In this document: one piece after another, positions 1-6,801 of the stretch
How positions within the stretch are numbered: position 1 is the stretch's first letter
Layout: every line of letters starts with the position of its first letter
Source of the DNA: CAZMLC01 sp964567125
GTDB lineage: Bacteria > Verrucomicrobiota > Kiritimatiellia > RFP12 > UBA1067
Length of the DNA stretch: 12,037 nucleotides
Direction of reading: 5' to 3'
Assembly: GCA_964567125.1 (NCBI GenBank)
Contig: CAZMLC010000079.1
Span: 1-12,037, forward strand
Made by a program: the position numbers and the translations under genes
The notes under the pieces: model-generated
What the model saw: only the letters and a program-made list of their open reading frames with translations
What the model was told of the DNA's origin: nothing
Databases searched by the model: none

Positions 1-76
1 AAATTTTTGATAAAATTATACAAGGCGTCTTTCCAAGGAATGTGATACGTTATTTTTTATAGTAAGGGAGGACGCT

Positions 77-1417
77 ATGGCGACGATGACGCGCAACCAC
101 TTTGTTAAAACCATCTCCGCAGGCACATTTTTAGCATTGCCGGGTATTCTGAAGGCGCAACAGGCCCCTTCAGCCAACGTCGCAGGCGCAAACAGCAAGC
201 TCAACATCGCTGGTATCGGCATTGGCGGCATGGGAGCCGGCAATCTCAACGCCATCGCTAGCAAAGGACATACGATTCTGGCGCTGTGCGACGTGGATCC
301 CAATTATGCACGGAAGACGCGTGAAAAATATCCGCAGGCGAAATTTTACGTGGATTACCGCGAGATGCTGGCACAGGAGAAGAGTCTCGACGGCGTGATG
401 ATTGCGACGCCGGATCACACGCACGCGGTCATCGCGGCGGCAGCCATAAAGGCCGGCAAGCATGCATTCGTGCAGAAGCCGCTATGCCACGATATTTTCG
501 AATGCCGGACGCTGATACGCCTGGCACAGGAAAAGAAGGTCGTTACGCAGATGGGTATCCAGGGCCACGCCATGCCCAGCCACTACCTGATCCGCGAGTG
601 GGTTGCAGCCGGCGCAATCGGCACGATCACGAGTATCGATGCCTGGTGCGATCTCTCCTACTACCCGTGGGGCCATGCCTACTGGTCACCCTGTGTGGGT
701 GTGAAGCCCACAGAGAAGATGCCACTGCCTGAGGGGATGAACTGGGATCTCTTTATCGGACCTGCCGCTATGCGCGAGTTTCACCGCGCCTATCATCCGG
801 GCTCGTGGCGCGCCTGGTGGGATTTTGGCAACGGAATGATGGGCGATCGCGGCGCACATACGCTGGATGTCGTTTTTGAACTCTTGAACCGCAAGATGCC
901 TGTGGCGATCGACGCGACCTCCTGCGGCAACAATCCCGATACGCATCCGCTCTCGGCGATCATCACATTCACCTTTGCAAAGCCGGACATGAAGGTCACC
1001 TGGTACGAAGGAACGCGTCCGCCACGTCCCGTCGAACTGCCAGATGATCAGAGACTGCCTGCGGAAGGCGGCATTATCCTGAACGGCACGGAAGGCAAGA
1101 TCATTGCCGGCGTCTACGGGGACAGTCCGCGCATCATTCCTGAAGCGCGCATGCAGCAGTTTAAGCGCCCGGAACCGACGCTGGCCCGCCCCAAGGGCGG
1201 CATCGAGGGCGACTGGCTGAATGCGATCATCGAAGGCCGTCAGGCCTGTGCAGGCTTTGACTATTCCGCACGCCTGACCGAATTCACCCTGCTGGGAAAC
1301 ATCGCCAAGCGCGCAGACACGCGTCTTGTCTGGGACGAGGCCACCATGAAAGTGACAAACATCGCAAAGGCCAACGACTGGATCACCTGTTCTCGTCGTC
1401 CTGGCTGGGAACTGTAA
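77..1417 (+). CDS. Gfo/Idh/MocA-family NAD(P)-dependent oxidoreductase, exported
   Basis: Probable NAD(P)-dependent sugar or polyol oxidoreductase (446 aa), the usual size for this family in PVC bacteria. The N-terminus (residues 6-30) resembles a Tat signal but has R-N where the twin arginine should be (TRNHFVK), then a hydrophobic stretch and AQQA, so export is likely but the route is uncertain. The Rossmann dinucleotide loop is GIGIGGMGAGN (46-56). ATPDHTH follows at 110-116, and the catalytic-lysine motif reads QKP (133-135) instead of EKP, a form I recall as common in this subfamily. GDRGAH (256-261) holds the likely catalytic His. The start at 77 is chosen for GGGAGG at 66-71; an ATG at 86 would be too far from it. 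The next gene begins 4 bases after the stop, so the two are co-transcribed. The exact substrate cannot be read from the sequence. Confidence 0.9.
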   Translation: MATMTRNHFVKTISAGTFLALPGILKAQQAPSANVAGANSKLNIAGIGIGGMGAGNLNAIASKGHTILALCDVDPNYARKTREKYPQAKFYVDYREMLAQEKSLDGVMIATPDHTHAVIAAAAIKAGKHAFVQKPLCHDIFECRTLIRLAQEKKVVTQMGIQGHAMPSHYLIREWVAAGAIGTITSIDAWCDLSYYPWGHAYWSPCVGVKPTEKMPLPEGMNWDLFIGPAAMREFHRAYHPGSWRAWWDFGNGMMGDRGAHTLDVVFELLNRKMPVAIDATSCGNNPDTHPLSAIITFTFAKPDMKVTWYEGTRPPRPVELPDDQRLPAEGGIILNGTEGKIIAGVYGDSPRIIPEARMQQFKRPEPTLARPKGGIEGDWLNAIIEGRQACAGFDYSARLTEFTLLGNIAKRADTRLVWDEATMKVTNIAKANDWITCSRRPGWEL

Positions 1418-1421
1418 GGAT

Positions 1422-2432
1422 ATGAATGCTTTAGAACGCTATATCAAGACCCTTCGAGGCGACCCCGTCGATTTCCTGCCGCGCGTGCCAATTTTAATGC
1501 AGTACGCTGCGGAACACATCGGCTCGAATTATGCGGCCTTTGCGGCGGATTACCGCGTGTTAGTCGAGGCAAACCTGCGGTGCCGCGAGGACTTTGGTTT
1601 TGATCAGGTGAGTGCGATCTCCGACCCCTATCGCGAGGTTCAGGGATTCGGCGGCAGAATCCGATATGAAACGAACCATCCGCCCGTCTGCGAACGCATC
1701 GTCGTGCCCGACATCAACGATCATTCCGCATTGCCGGACGATCCCGACCCCTACCAATGCGAGCGCATGCTGGATCGTCTCATGGCGGTCCGCACATTTA
1801 AGCAGCGCGTCGGCGGCGCGTGTTCTATTCTGGGATGGGTTGAGGGACCTGCGGCCGAAGCGGCTGATCTGCATGGCGTTGAGAATTTTCTGGTTGACGT
1901 GATGATGGAACCCGAGGCGAGCACAGCCTTGATGGCGCACTGCACGAAGACCGCCATCCGTTTTGCAACCGCGCAGCTGGCAGAGGGCGCGGAGACGATC
2001 GGCATCGGCGATGCGATCTGCAGTCAGCTTCCACCGGACCTCTATCGTGAGCAGGTCTGGCCCTTGCAAAAAAAGCTTTTCGACGCCATTCATGCGGCAG
2101 GCGGACTGGTCAAGCTCCATATCTGCGGCGACATCACCCATCTGCTGCCGCATCTCGCGGAACTGCCCATCGATATCCTTGACTTGGATCACATGGTCGA
2201 CCCGCTCCAGGCGCGAAAAATCATTGGCGCGCGCATCGCGATTGCAGGACGCATCGATCCTGTTGCCGATGTGCTGCATGGGACGCCCCAATCAATCCGG
2301 CAGGCCGTGCTTGACAGCTACGCCAAACTCGGCTATCCCCACATGGTCATGGCCGGATGCGAGATCCCTTCGGGAACCCCGAAGGAAAACCTCAAAGCCC
2401 TCTGCGAACCGGTCGAGTGGCATCACGGTTGA
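1422..2432 (+). CDS. uroporphyrinogen decarboxylase-like (URO-D/MtaA-type) protein
   Basis: 336-aa protein of the URO-D superfamily (TIM barrel), on the MtaA-like methyltransferase side of the family and not a true heme-pathway HemE. The zinc-site pattern of MtaA-type methyltransferases is visible: H-I-C at 233-235 (His233, Cys235) in KLHICGD, with a third ligand Cys313 in MAGCEIPSGTP near the C-terminus. The N-terminal LERYIKTLRG and the closing GTPKENLKAL are typical. Such proteins activate a thiol or move a methyl group to or from a corrinoid, but many PVC paralogues have no known substrate. The start lies 4 bases after the preceding stop, with AAGGA (1416-1420) almost touching the ATG, so translation is probably coupled. 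The last 41 bases overlap the 3' end of the opposite-strand regulator remnant. No corrinoid protein gene is adjacent. Confidence 0.88.
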   Translation: MNALERYIKTLRGDPVDFLPRVPILMQYAAEHIGSNYAAFAADYRVLVEANLRCREDFGFDQVSAISDPYREVQGFGGRIRYETNHPPVCERIVVPDINDHSALPDDPDPYQCERMLDRLMAVRTFKQRVGGACSILGWVEGPAAEAADLHGVENFLVDVMMEPEASTALMAHCTKTAIRFATAQLAEGAETIGIGDAICSQLPPDLYREQVWPLQKKLFDAIHAAGGLVKLHICGDITHLLPHLAELPIDILDLDHMVDPLQARKIIGARIAIAGRIDPVADVLHGTPQSIRQAVLDSYAKLGYPHMVMAGCEIPSGTPKENLKALCEPVEWHHG

Positions 2433-3350
2433 ACGTTTCATGCGTAAACGTGCCTGACACGGCATGCGTATAATCCGCAGGCGTGGCGCCAGTCAGCGTA
2501 CGAAAGGCATCCCGGAAGACGCGCACGCTTTTAAACCCGCACTGCTCGGACAGAACACGCATTGAGTCACAACGACGGTTCAGCAACAGGATTTTGGCCT
2601 GCGCAATGCGGCGCTGCTGGAGATAGGCATGCGGCGACAAACCAAGGCGTTCGCGAAAACGAAGTTCGAGCAGACGCCGCGAGACCTTTAGCGCCTGCGC
2701 AATCACGGCGACCGTGACACCTTCAGTAAGGTGCGCGGCAAGGTAGTCTGAGACGCGCCGAATCAAAGGGTCATCCTCGTAAAGCCGATCCGTGGAGCGG
2801 CGCTGAATGACGCCGATCGGAGGGATCATGACCGTAGTTTGCCCCAGCCTTCGTCCCTGCATAAGATCATTGAGCAGATGGCCGGCTGCCACGCCGCAGG
2901 CGAACGGATTGCGCGAGATACTGGAAAGGGATGGCACGCAGTAATCGCAGGTCATCAAATCGTTATCGACTCCCAGAATCGCGACATCGTCGGGCATTTT
3001 CAGGTGCAACCGTTCTGGTTGTAGATCCAGCACGCGTTGCCCGCCTCGTTGAGCCGCGTCTGAAAACCCGCTTCACGCTGTCGCGAATACCACGGTCCCT
3101 GTATGCCATAATAGGCGAAATGCTGCAATCCGATCGACATGAAATGTTCGGCAGCAAGCCGCCCCATCTGCTCATGATCGGCATTCACACGCGGCAGCCC
3201 CCCCTGCTGCGGCGGTTGCCATCCGGAAAGATTGATCACCGGAAAAGGGAGGCGCAGGGCAAGACGTTCCTCCTGCCGCGTAGTCAGGCAGGCAATGACG
3301 CCATCGCCCCGCCAGGATTTCAATGCGGACAGGTGCAGATTGTCCTCTCC
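2392..3350 (-). pseudogene. XylR-like (LacI-sensor plus AraC HTH) regulator, frameshifted and truncated
   Basis: Remains of a XylR-type transcription factor: a LacI-like sugar-sensing domain followed by an AraC DNA-binding domain. The N-terminal part (about 3350 down to 3015) reads ALKSWRGDGVIACL ... GPWYSRQREAGF ... CWIYNQ and then stops. The C-terminal part continues in another frame with PERLHLK, MPDDVAILGVDND and a complete AraC HTH pair ending ATPADYT. Three lesions are seen or inferred. First, the frame changes at CCAG (3015-3018); loss of one copy of a CCAG pair would explain it exactly. Second, about 35 residues expected between PERLHL and PDDVAILG are absent, with the junction near 2998-3001. 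Third, the first 60-70 residues are missing, replaced upstream of about 3350 by unrelated sequence. Intact members are about 390 aa. The C-terminal half (2392-3033) could still be made as an HTH-only protein, but no start signal supports this. Confidence 0.85.
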
Positions 3351-3382
3351 AGCACTGCGCAAGGCAGGCGGACGGTTGCTTT

Positions 3383-3610
3383 CAGGAGACGGTGTCCGCT
3401 GTAGAGGAGCACGGGATGCCACTGCGCGAGGTTCTTCGCAATCGGGCGACCTGGGCCTTCTTCTTCGGCAAGCTCATGAGCGATCCGATCTGGTGGTTCT
3501 TCCTGTTCTGGCTACCGAAGTTCCTGCATGATAAACATCATGTCGAACTGACGCGCATGGGTGCGCCGCTGGTTACGATCTACACAATCACGATTTTCGG
3601 CAGCATTGGC
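3383..3610 (+). pseudogene. fragment of a hexuronate-type (ACS family) MFS transporter
   Basis: About 76 codons resemble the middle of ExuT-like major facilitator transporters: PLREVLRNRATWAFFFGKL, then SDPIWWFFLFWLPKFLHDKH, then PLVTIYTITIFGSIG. This matches the start of the second six-helix half of such proteins. There is no N-terminal half, no start codon with a ribosome site, and the similarity ends near 3610, after which the frame runs on as unrelated sequence into the tRNA gene. It lies head to head with the truncated XylR-like remnant. The simplest reading is that a regulator and its divergent transporter gene once shared a promoter, and one deletion removed that promoter with both N-termini. 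A non-functional relic. Confidence 0.8.
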
Positions 3611-3712
3611 GCGACCATTGGATGGATGAGAACCCGCGCGCCTAACAGCGATTGTATGCCGGGACTGCATTGCGCAGAATGCGCGAAAAGTCAAGCCGCG
3701 CGCATTATCCCC

Positions 3713-3742
3713 TTGTCTACACCAAGCCGCTTCCCGTATAAT
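3713..3742 (+). promoter_or_regulatory. sigma-70-type promoter of tRNA-Arg
   Basis: TTGTCT (3713-3718) and a perfect TATAAT (3737-3742) are separated by 18 bases and lie 32 bases before the mature tRNA start, a normal layout for a tRNA promoter. Assigned by consensus and position only. Confidence 0.6.
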
Positions 3743-3774
3743 ATCGCCCGTTTTTATGTGTTTCTTTACACGTT

Positions 3775-3851
3775 GCCCCTGTAGCTCAGTCGGATAGAGC
3801 AACGGATTTCTAATCCGTGGGTCGCAGGTTCGAATCCTGCCAGGGGCGCCA
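3775..3851 (+). tRNA. tRNA-Arg (anticodon TCT)
   Basis: A full cloverleaf can be drawn. The acceptor GCCCCTG (3775-3781) pairs with CAGGGGC (3841-3847). The D stem is GCTC/GAGC. The anticodon stem ACGGA/TCCGT encloses loop TTTCTAA, with anticodon TCT at 3809-3811. The T arm is GCAGG-TTCGAAT-CCTGC. The discriminator is G3848 and CCA is encoded (3849-3851). It reads AGA codons. A weak stem-loop (CATCCT 3850-3855 with AGGATG 3863-3868) follows and may mark the transcript end, though no T run comes after it. Confidence 0.97.
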
Positions 3852-3974
3852 TCCTGCGAACAAGGATGCGCGCGGTATCTCTTTCAAATCCACGGTCTCT
3901 TGATCAGGAACGCGTTGCCTTTTCTGCAAATTCATGCAGAACACGGCGTTAATCCGCAAAATTTCCGCATTGCA

Positions 3975-4029
3975 CGTTTTTTCTTACGAAACAGTAAGGC
4001 GAATACCGTTTTTCTTACGCAAGTGTAAC
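3975..4029 (+). promoter_or_regulatory. two repeated dyads (TTAC-N6-GTAA), candidate upstream activator sites
   Basis: Two near-identical blocks lie in the 304-base gap before the PII gene: CGTTTTTTCTTACGAAACAG (from 3975) and CGTTTTTCTTACGCAAGTG (from 4007). Each contains the inverted repeat TTAC-N6-GTAA (3984-3997 and 4015-4028). Their centres are 31 bases apart, close to three helical turns, and lie at about -140 and -109 from the start site predicted for the sigma-54 promoter. That is where bacterial enhancer-binding proteins such as NtrC usually bind. The half-sites do not match the enteric NtrC consensus (GCAC ... GTGC), so the bound protein is unknown. A partial CGTTTTTTC copy is at 4059-4067. 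I see nothing else in 3869-3974. Confidence 0.5.
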
Positions 4030-4103
4030 ATGCGACGTGTTTCCTCGCGGTAGTTTTGCGTTTTTTCAACGACTTTCACCTTTTTTTAGTGTTACTCTTC
4101 ACT

Positions 4104-4119
4104 TGGCACAACTCGTGCA
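4104..4119 (+). promoter_or_regulatory. sigma-54 (RpoN) -24/-12 promoter of the PII-amt operon
   Basis: The sequence TGGCACAACTCGTGCA carries the invariant GG (4105-4106) and GC (4117-4118) exactly ten bases apart, with TGGCAC matching the -24 consensus and TGCA the -12 element. The predicted transcription start is near 4130, about 26 bases before the PII start codon. RpoN control is expected for a PII-Amt pair, so sequence and context agree. Confidence 0.78.
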
Positions 4120-4155
4120 AAAGAGGTGTGAAACTAAACAGAAAGGAGATTCCAC

Positions 4156-4497
4156 ATGAAACTCGTTGTTGCTTACATCAAACCCGAGCGACTCAATGCT
4201 GTAAAGCAGGAGCTGTATGCTCGCGAAATTTACAAAATCTCGGTGACGAATGCGTTGGGGTGCGGCCAGCAGAAGGGCTACACCGAGACCTATCGCGGTG
4301 CCATCCAGGAGGTCAACCTGTTGAAGAAGGTGCGTCTGGCGATCGGCGTAAACGATGACTATGTTGAAAAAACGATTGAAGGCATCATCGCAGGTGCTCG
4401 TACAGGCAAAATCGGCGATGGCAAGATTTTTGTCACACCGTTGGAGGAGTGCATTCGCATTCGTACCGGTGAACGCGGTCACGATGCTATTGGCTAA
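4156..4497 (+). CDS. glnK: PII-family nitrogen regulator (GlnK-like)
   Basis: 113-aa PII signalling protein, full length. PII trimers bind ATP/ADP and 2-oxoglutarate and report carbon-nitrogen balance; paired with Amt they plug the channel through the T-loop when ammonium is plentiful. Visible features are IKPERL (8-13), the T-loop region from about 36 to 55 with QKGYTETYRGA (39-49), the B-loop TGKIGDGKIFV and the C-loop RIRTGE. Gln39 and Lys40 precede a normal T-loop, but position 51, Tyr in uridylylated enteric PII, is Gln, and position 49, Ser in cyanobacterial PII, is Ala. Neither classical modification site is therefore present. The ribosome site AGGAG (4144-4148) is 7 bases before the ATG. 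The amt gene follows 29 bases after the stop, and a sigma-54 promoter lies upstream. The GlnK label rests on the Amt linkage. Confidence 0.95.
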   Translation: MKLVVAYIKPERLNAVKQELYAREIYKISVTNALGCGQQKGYTETYRGAIQEVNLLKKVRLAIGVNDDYVEKTIEGIIAGARTGKIGDGKIFVTPLEECIRIRTGERGHDAIG

Positions 4498-4512
4498 TGT
4501 TTGACAACAAAA

Positions 4513-4519
4513 AAGGAAG
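4513..4519 (+). promoter_or_regulatory. ribosome binding site fixing the amt start
   Basis: AAGGAAG lies 7 bases before ATG 4527. An earlier in-frame ATG at 4497 overlaps the PII stop codon but has no ribosome site and would put charged residues before the signal peptide. Confidence 0.7.
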
Positions 4520-4526
4520 CAGAAAA

Positions 4527-5855
4527 ATGAAAGTTTTATCACCCTGGATGTTGGGTCTGGTTTTCACAGGCGTTGCCTGCGCTGCACATGCAGAGGAGGC
4601 CGCCGCGATCACCCCTGTACAGCAAGCGATGTTTGCCGTCAATAACCTGTGGATCATGGGGGCCGGCATGCTGGTCTTCCTGATGCATCTCGGATTCGCG
4701 ACAGTTGAGTCCGGCTTATGCCGTGCAAAGAACTGTTCGAATATCCTCTTCAAGAACACCCTCACACCGGCGATCGGATTCCTGACTTACGCTGTCTGCG
4801 GTTTCGCGCTCATGTATCCGGGCGAAGCGAACTGGATTGTGGGCAAGATCCTTGGATTCGCGGGCTTCGGGTTGCACAATCCGAGCGGAAATCCCTACAG
4901 CTATAACAATGGCAACTACACCTACTGGACGGATTTCTTCTTCCAAGGTATGTTCGCCGCAACAGCCGCAACGATCGTCTCAGGCGCTGTGGCGGAACGC
5001 GTAAAAGTGCACGCGTACCTGCTCTTCACCGTGGTCTACGTCGCGATTGTCTACCCGATCATCGGCTCCTGGGGCTGGGGAAGCGGCTGGCTGGCGGACC
5101 TCAAGTTTCACGACTTCGCGGGGTCAACCTTTGTGCACAGCGTTGGCGGCTGGGGTGCATTGGCCGGCATCATCCTGTTGGGTCCACGTCTCGGCAAATA
5201 CGTCAATGGCAAGGCCGTAGCGATTATGGGGCACAGCATGCCGCTGGCAACCATCGGCGTTTTCTGCCTCTGGCTCGGCTGGTTCGGATTCAACGGTGGA
5301 TCGATTCTCTCCTCCGATCCGGAAAAAGTCTCTTATGTGCTCATCACCACCATGTTCGGTGCGTGCGCAGGTATTGTCGGAGCCATGTTCTCCAGTTATG
5401 CCTTCATCCACAAACCGGATGTCTCCATGACATTGAACGGCTGCTTAGCAGGTCTGGTTGCGATTACGGCAGGTGCGGACTGTGTCAGTCCTCTGGCCTC
5501 GATCATCATCGGGCTGGTGGGTGGCGTGATCGTGGTCCCCTCCGTGCTGTTCTTTGACAAGATAAATCTGGATGATCCTGTCGGTGCGCTCTCCGTTCAC
5601 TTGGTCAACGGTATCTGGGGTACGCTCGCTGTGGGTCTCTTCGCTGCGGCGGATTCCGGCTTCACCTTCACCAGCCAGTTAATCGGCGTGCTCGCAGTCG
5701 GCGCAACCGCCTTCCCCTGCGCCTGGGTGATCTTCTACATCCTGAAGAAAACCATTGGGATCCGTGTCACTGTTGAAGAAGAGCTTCGTGGCCTGGATGT
5801 CGAGGAACACGGCGCGGAAGCCTACCCTGGATTCCAGATCTTCATTACACAATAG
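4527..5855 (+). CDS. amt: ammonium transporter (Amt family)
   Basis: 442-aa ammonium channel of the inner membrane. A cleavable signal peptide is visible (residues 1-22, ending AHA before EE), as in bacterial AmtB. About eleven hydrophobic helices follow. Family signatures are NNLWIMGAGMLVFLMHLGFA with ESGLCRAKN, FFQGMFAATAATIVSGAVAE, DFAGSTFVHSVGG (the pore Asp-Ala-Gly segment and first pore His) and VHLVNGIWGT (second pore His). The C-terminal tail with LDVEEHG and AYPGF is the segment that transmits PII binding. It is second in an operon after the PII gene and ends in TAG, which shows that TAG serves as a stop here. The outer-membrane protein gene begins 32 bases later. Confidence 0.96.
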   Translation: MKVLSPWMLGLVFTGVACAAHAEEAAAITPVQQAMFAVNNLWIMGAGMLVFLMHLGFATVESGLCRAKNCSNILFKNTLTPAIGFLTYAVCGFALMYPGEANWIVGKILGFAGFGLHNPSGNPYSYNNGNYTYWTDFFFQGMFAATAATIVSGAVAERVKVHAYLLFTVVYVAIVYPIIGSWGWGSGWLADLKFHDFAGSTFVHSVGGWGALAGIILLGPRLGKYVNGKAVAIMGHSMPLATIGVFCLWLGWFGFNGGSILSSDPEKVSYVLITTMFGACAGIVGAMFSSYAFIHKPDVSMTLNGCLAGLVAITAGADCVSPLASIIIGLVGGVIVVPSVLFFDKINLDDPVGALSVHLVNGIWGTLAVGLFAAADSGFTFTSQLIGVLAVGATAFPCAWVIFYILKKTIGIRVTVEEELRGLDVEEHGAEAYPGFQIFITQ

Positions 5856-5887
5856 TCCTCTCATAACTCACACCAAAAGGAGAATAC

Positions 5888-6724
5888 ATGAAAAACCGAA
5901 TGCTCACATGCGTAACAACCTGCGCCCTTGCGGCCTCTGTCAGCTTTGCTGCTGAGGAAAAGGTTGCGGAAACCAATTCCACCCCGACCCTGAGCGCGCT
6001 GACAAAAGAAGTTTCAAGCTTCCTGATTCTCGGCGCAGCTGTCGATGTCTATTCCGCCTATGTCTGGCGTGGTATGACCATCACCGATGAACCCGTCTGG
6101 CAGCCTGATCTGACGTTCGGCTTCAATTTCGGTGATTACGGTGCACTGACCGCGGATGTCTGGGGGAACTTTGATATGACCAGTGCCAATGAGAAGCGTC
6201 ATTGCGCTGGCTTGAACGAGATTGACTACACGTTGGCCTATTCGGTCGATGTCAAGGATTTCTCGCTCAGTGCCGGTCACATCTGGTATACCTTCCCGCA
6301 GGTTTCGGGCGACGACATGGAGTATGGTTCCAGCACGCGTGAGTTCTTTGCAGGTGCCAGCTACAACAGCGACATCGTCAAACCGTTCATCAAGGCCTAT
6401 TATGACTACGTTCTGGCCGAGGGCGCTTACGTCGCATTCGGACTCAACAAGGAAATCGCGGTTACGGACGCACTCGCCGTCGGAGCAGAGGCCAGCCTTG
6501 GCATGGGCAGCGAGCATTGGGTCACAACCTATCATGGTGCCAATGCGGACAGCGGCCTGAGCGATGCGGCGTTTACGCTCTACACATCCTACAGCGTCAC
6601 GGAGAACGTCTCGGTCGGCGGACGCATCGTCTACAGTACGCTGGTGGACGGTAATCTGCGCGAAGAGAGCGGTTATCGCAGCGAAATTCTTTGGGGCGGA
6701 ATCAACCTCAAGGTTGCGCTGTAA
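5888..6724 (+). CDS. outer-membrane beta-barrel protein, TorF/MipA-like putative porin
   Basis: 278-aa exported protein. The signal peptide covers residues 1 to about 21 (MKNRML, then a hydrophobic core ending SFAA). The mature part consists of alternating polar and aromatic strands and ends in a strand closing with LKVAL, as expected for a beta-barrel. An early segment, VDVYSAYVWRGMTITDEP, resembles the S-x-Y-V-x-R-G opening of the TorF/TIGR02001 barrel family. The ribosome site AAAAGGAGA (5875-5883) is well placed. It is third in the PII-amt operon and is closed off by a strong terminator, so a role in passing ammonium or other small nitrogen compounds through the outer membrane is a fair inference but not shown. 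Family assignment is moderate; the barrel nature is more certain. Confidence 0.8.
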   Translation: MKNRMLTCVTTCALAASVSFAAEEKVAETNSTPTLSALTKEVSSFLILGAAVDVYSAYVWRGMTITDEPVWQPDLTFGFNFGDYGALTADVWGNFDMTSANEKRHCAGLNEIDYTLAYSVDVKDFSLSAGHIWYTFPQVSGDDMEYGSSTREFFAGASYNSDIVKPFIKAYYDYVLAEGAYVAFGLNKEIAVTDALAVGAEASLGMGSEHWVTTYHGANADSGLSDAAFTLYTSYSVTENVSVGGRIVYSTLVDGNLREESGYRSEILWGGINLKVAL

Positions 6725-6755
6725 GTCAACACACTGAACATGTAAAAGAAGGCTG

Positions 6756-6792
6756 AAGACCGGGTATGGACTTGTCCTTACCCGGTCTTTTT
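6756..6792 (+). terminator. rho-independent terminator of the PII-amt-porin operon
   Basis: AAGACCGGGTA (6756-6766) pairs perfectly with TACCCGGTCTT (6779-6789), with a further inner GGAC/GTCC stem, followed by a run of five T (6788-6792). It lies 31 bases after the porin stop and just before the 3' end of the convergent AraC gene. Confidence 0.95.
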
Positions 6793-6801
6793 ATCGTATT
6801 T

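Noticed and set aside
1560..2291. 243-codon open frame on the minus strand
   Set aside because: Lies wholly inside the URO-D gene on the opposite strand, with no recognisable domain or ribosome site; a shadow of a high-G+C coding region.
3323..3784. Single 153-codon protein on the plus strand
   Set aside because: Only about codons 20-96 resemble a transporter; the rest overlaps the regulator remnant and the tRNA, so it is a fragment and not a gene.
3383..3851. Mobile-element insertion at tRNA-Arg
   Set aside because: No integrase, no transposase, and no second copy of the tRNA 3' end is visible in the window; the damage upstream looks like deletion.
3850..3868. Terminator after tRNA-Arg
   Set aside because: The 6-bp stem has no T run after it; kept only as a remark in the tRNA entry.
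4497..4526. Earlier amt start at ATG 4497 overlapping the PII stop
   Set aside because: No ribosome site, and it would put MFDNKKGSRK before a clear signal peptide; ATG 4527 has AAGGAAG at the right distance.
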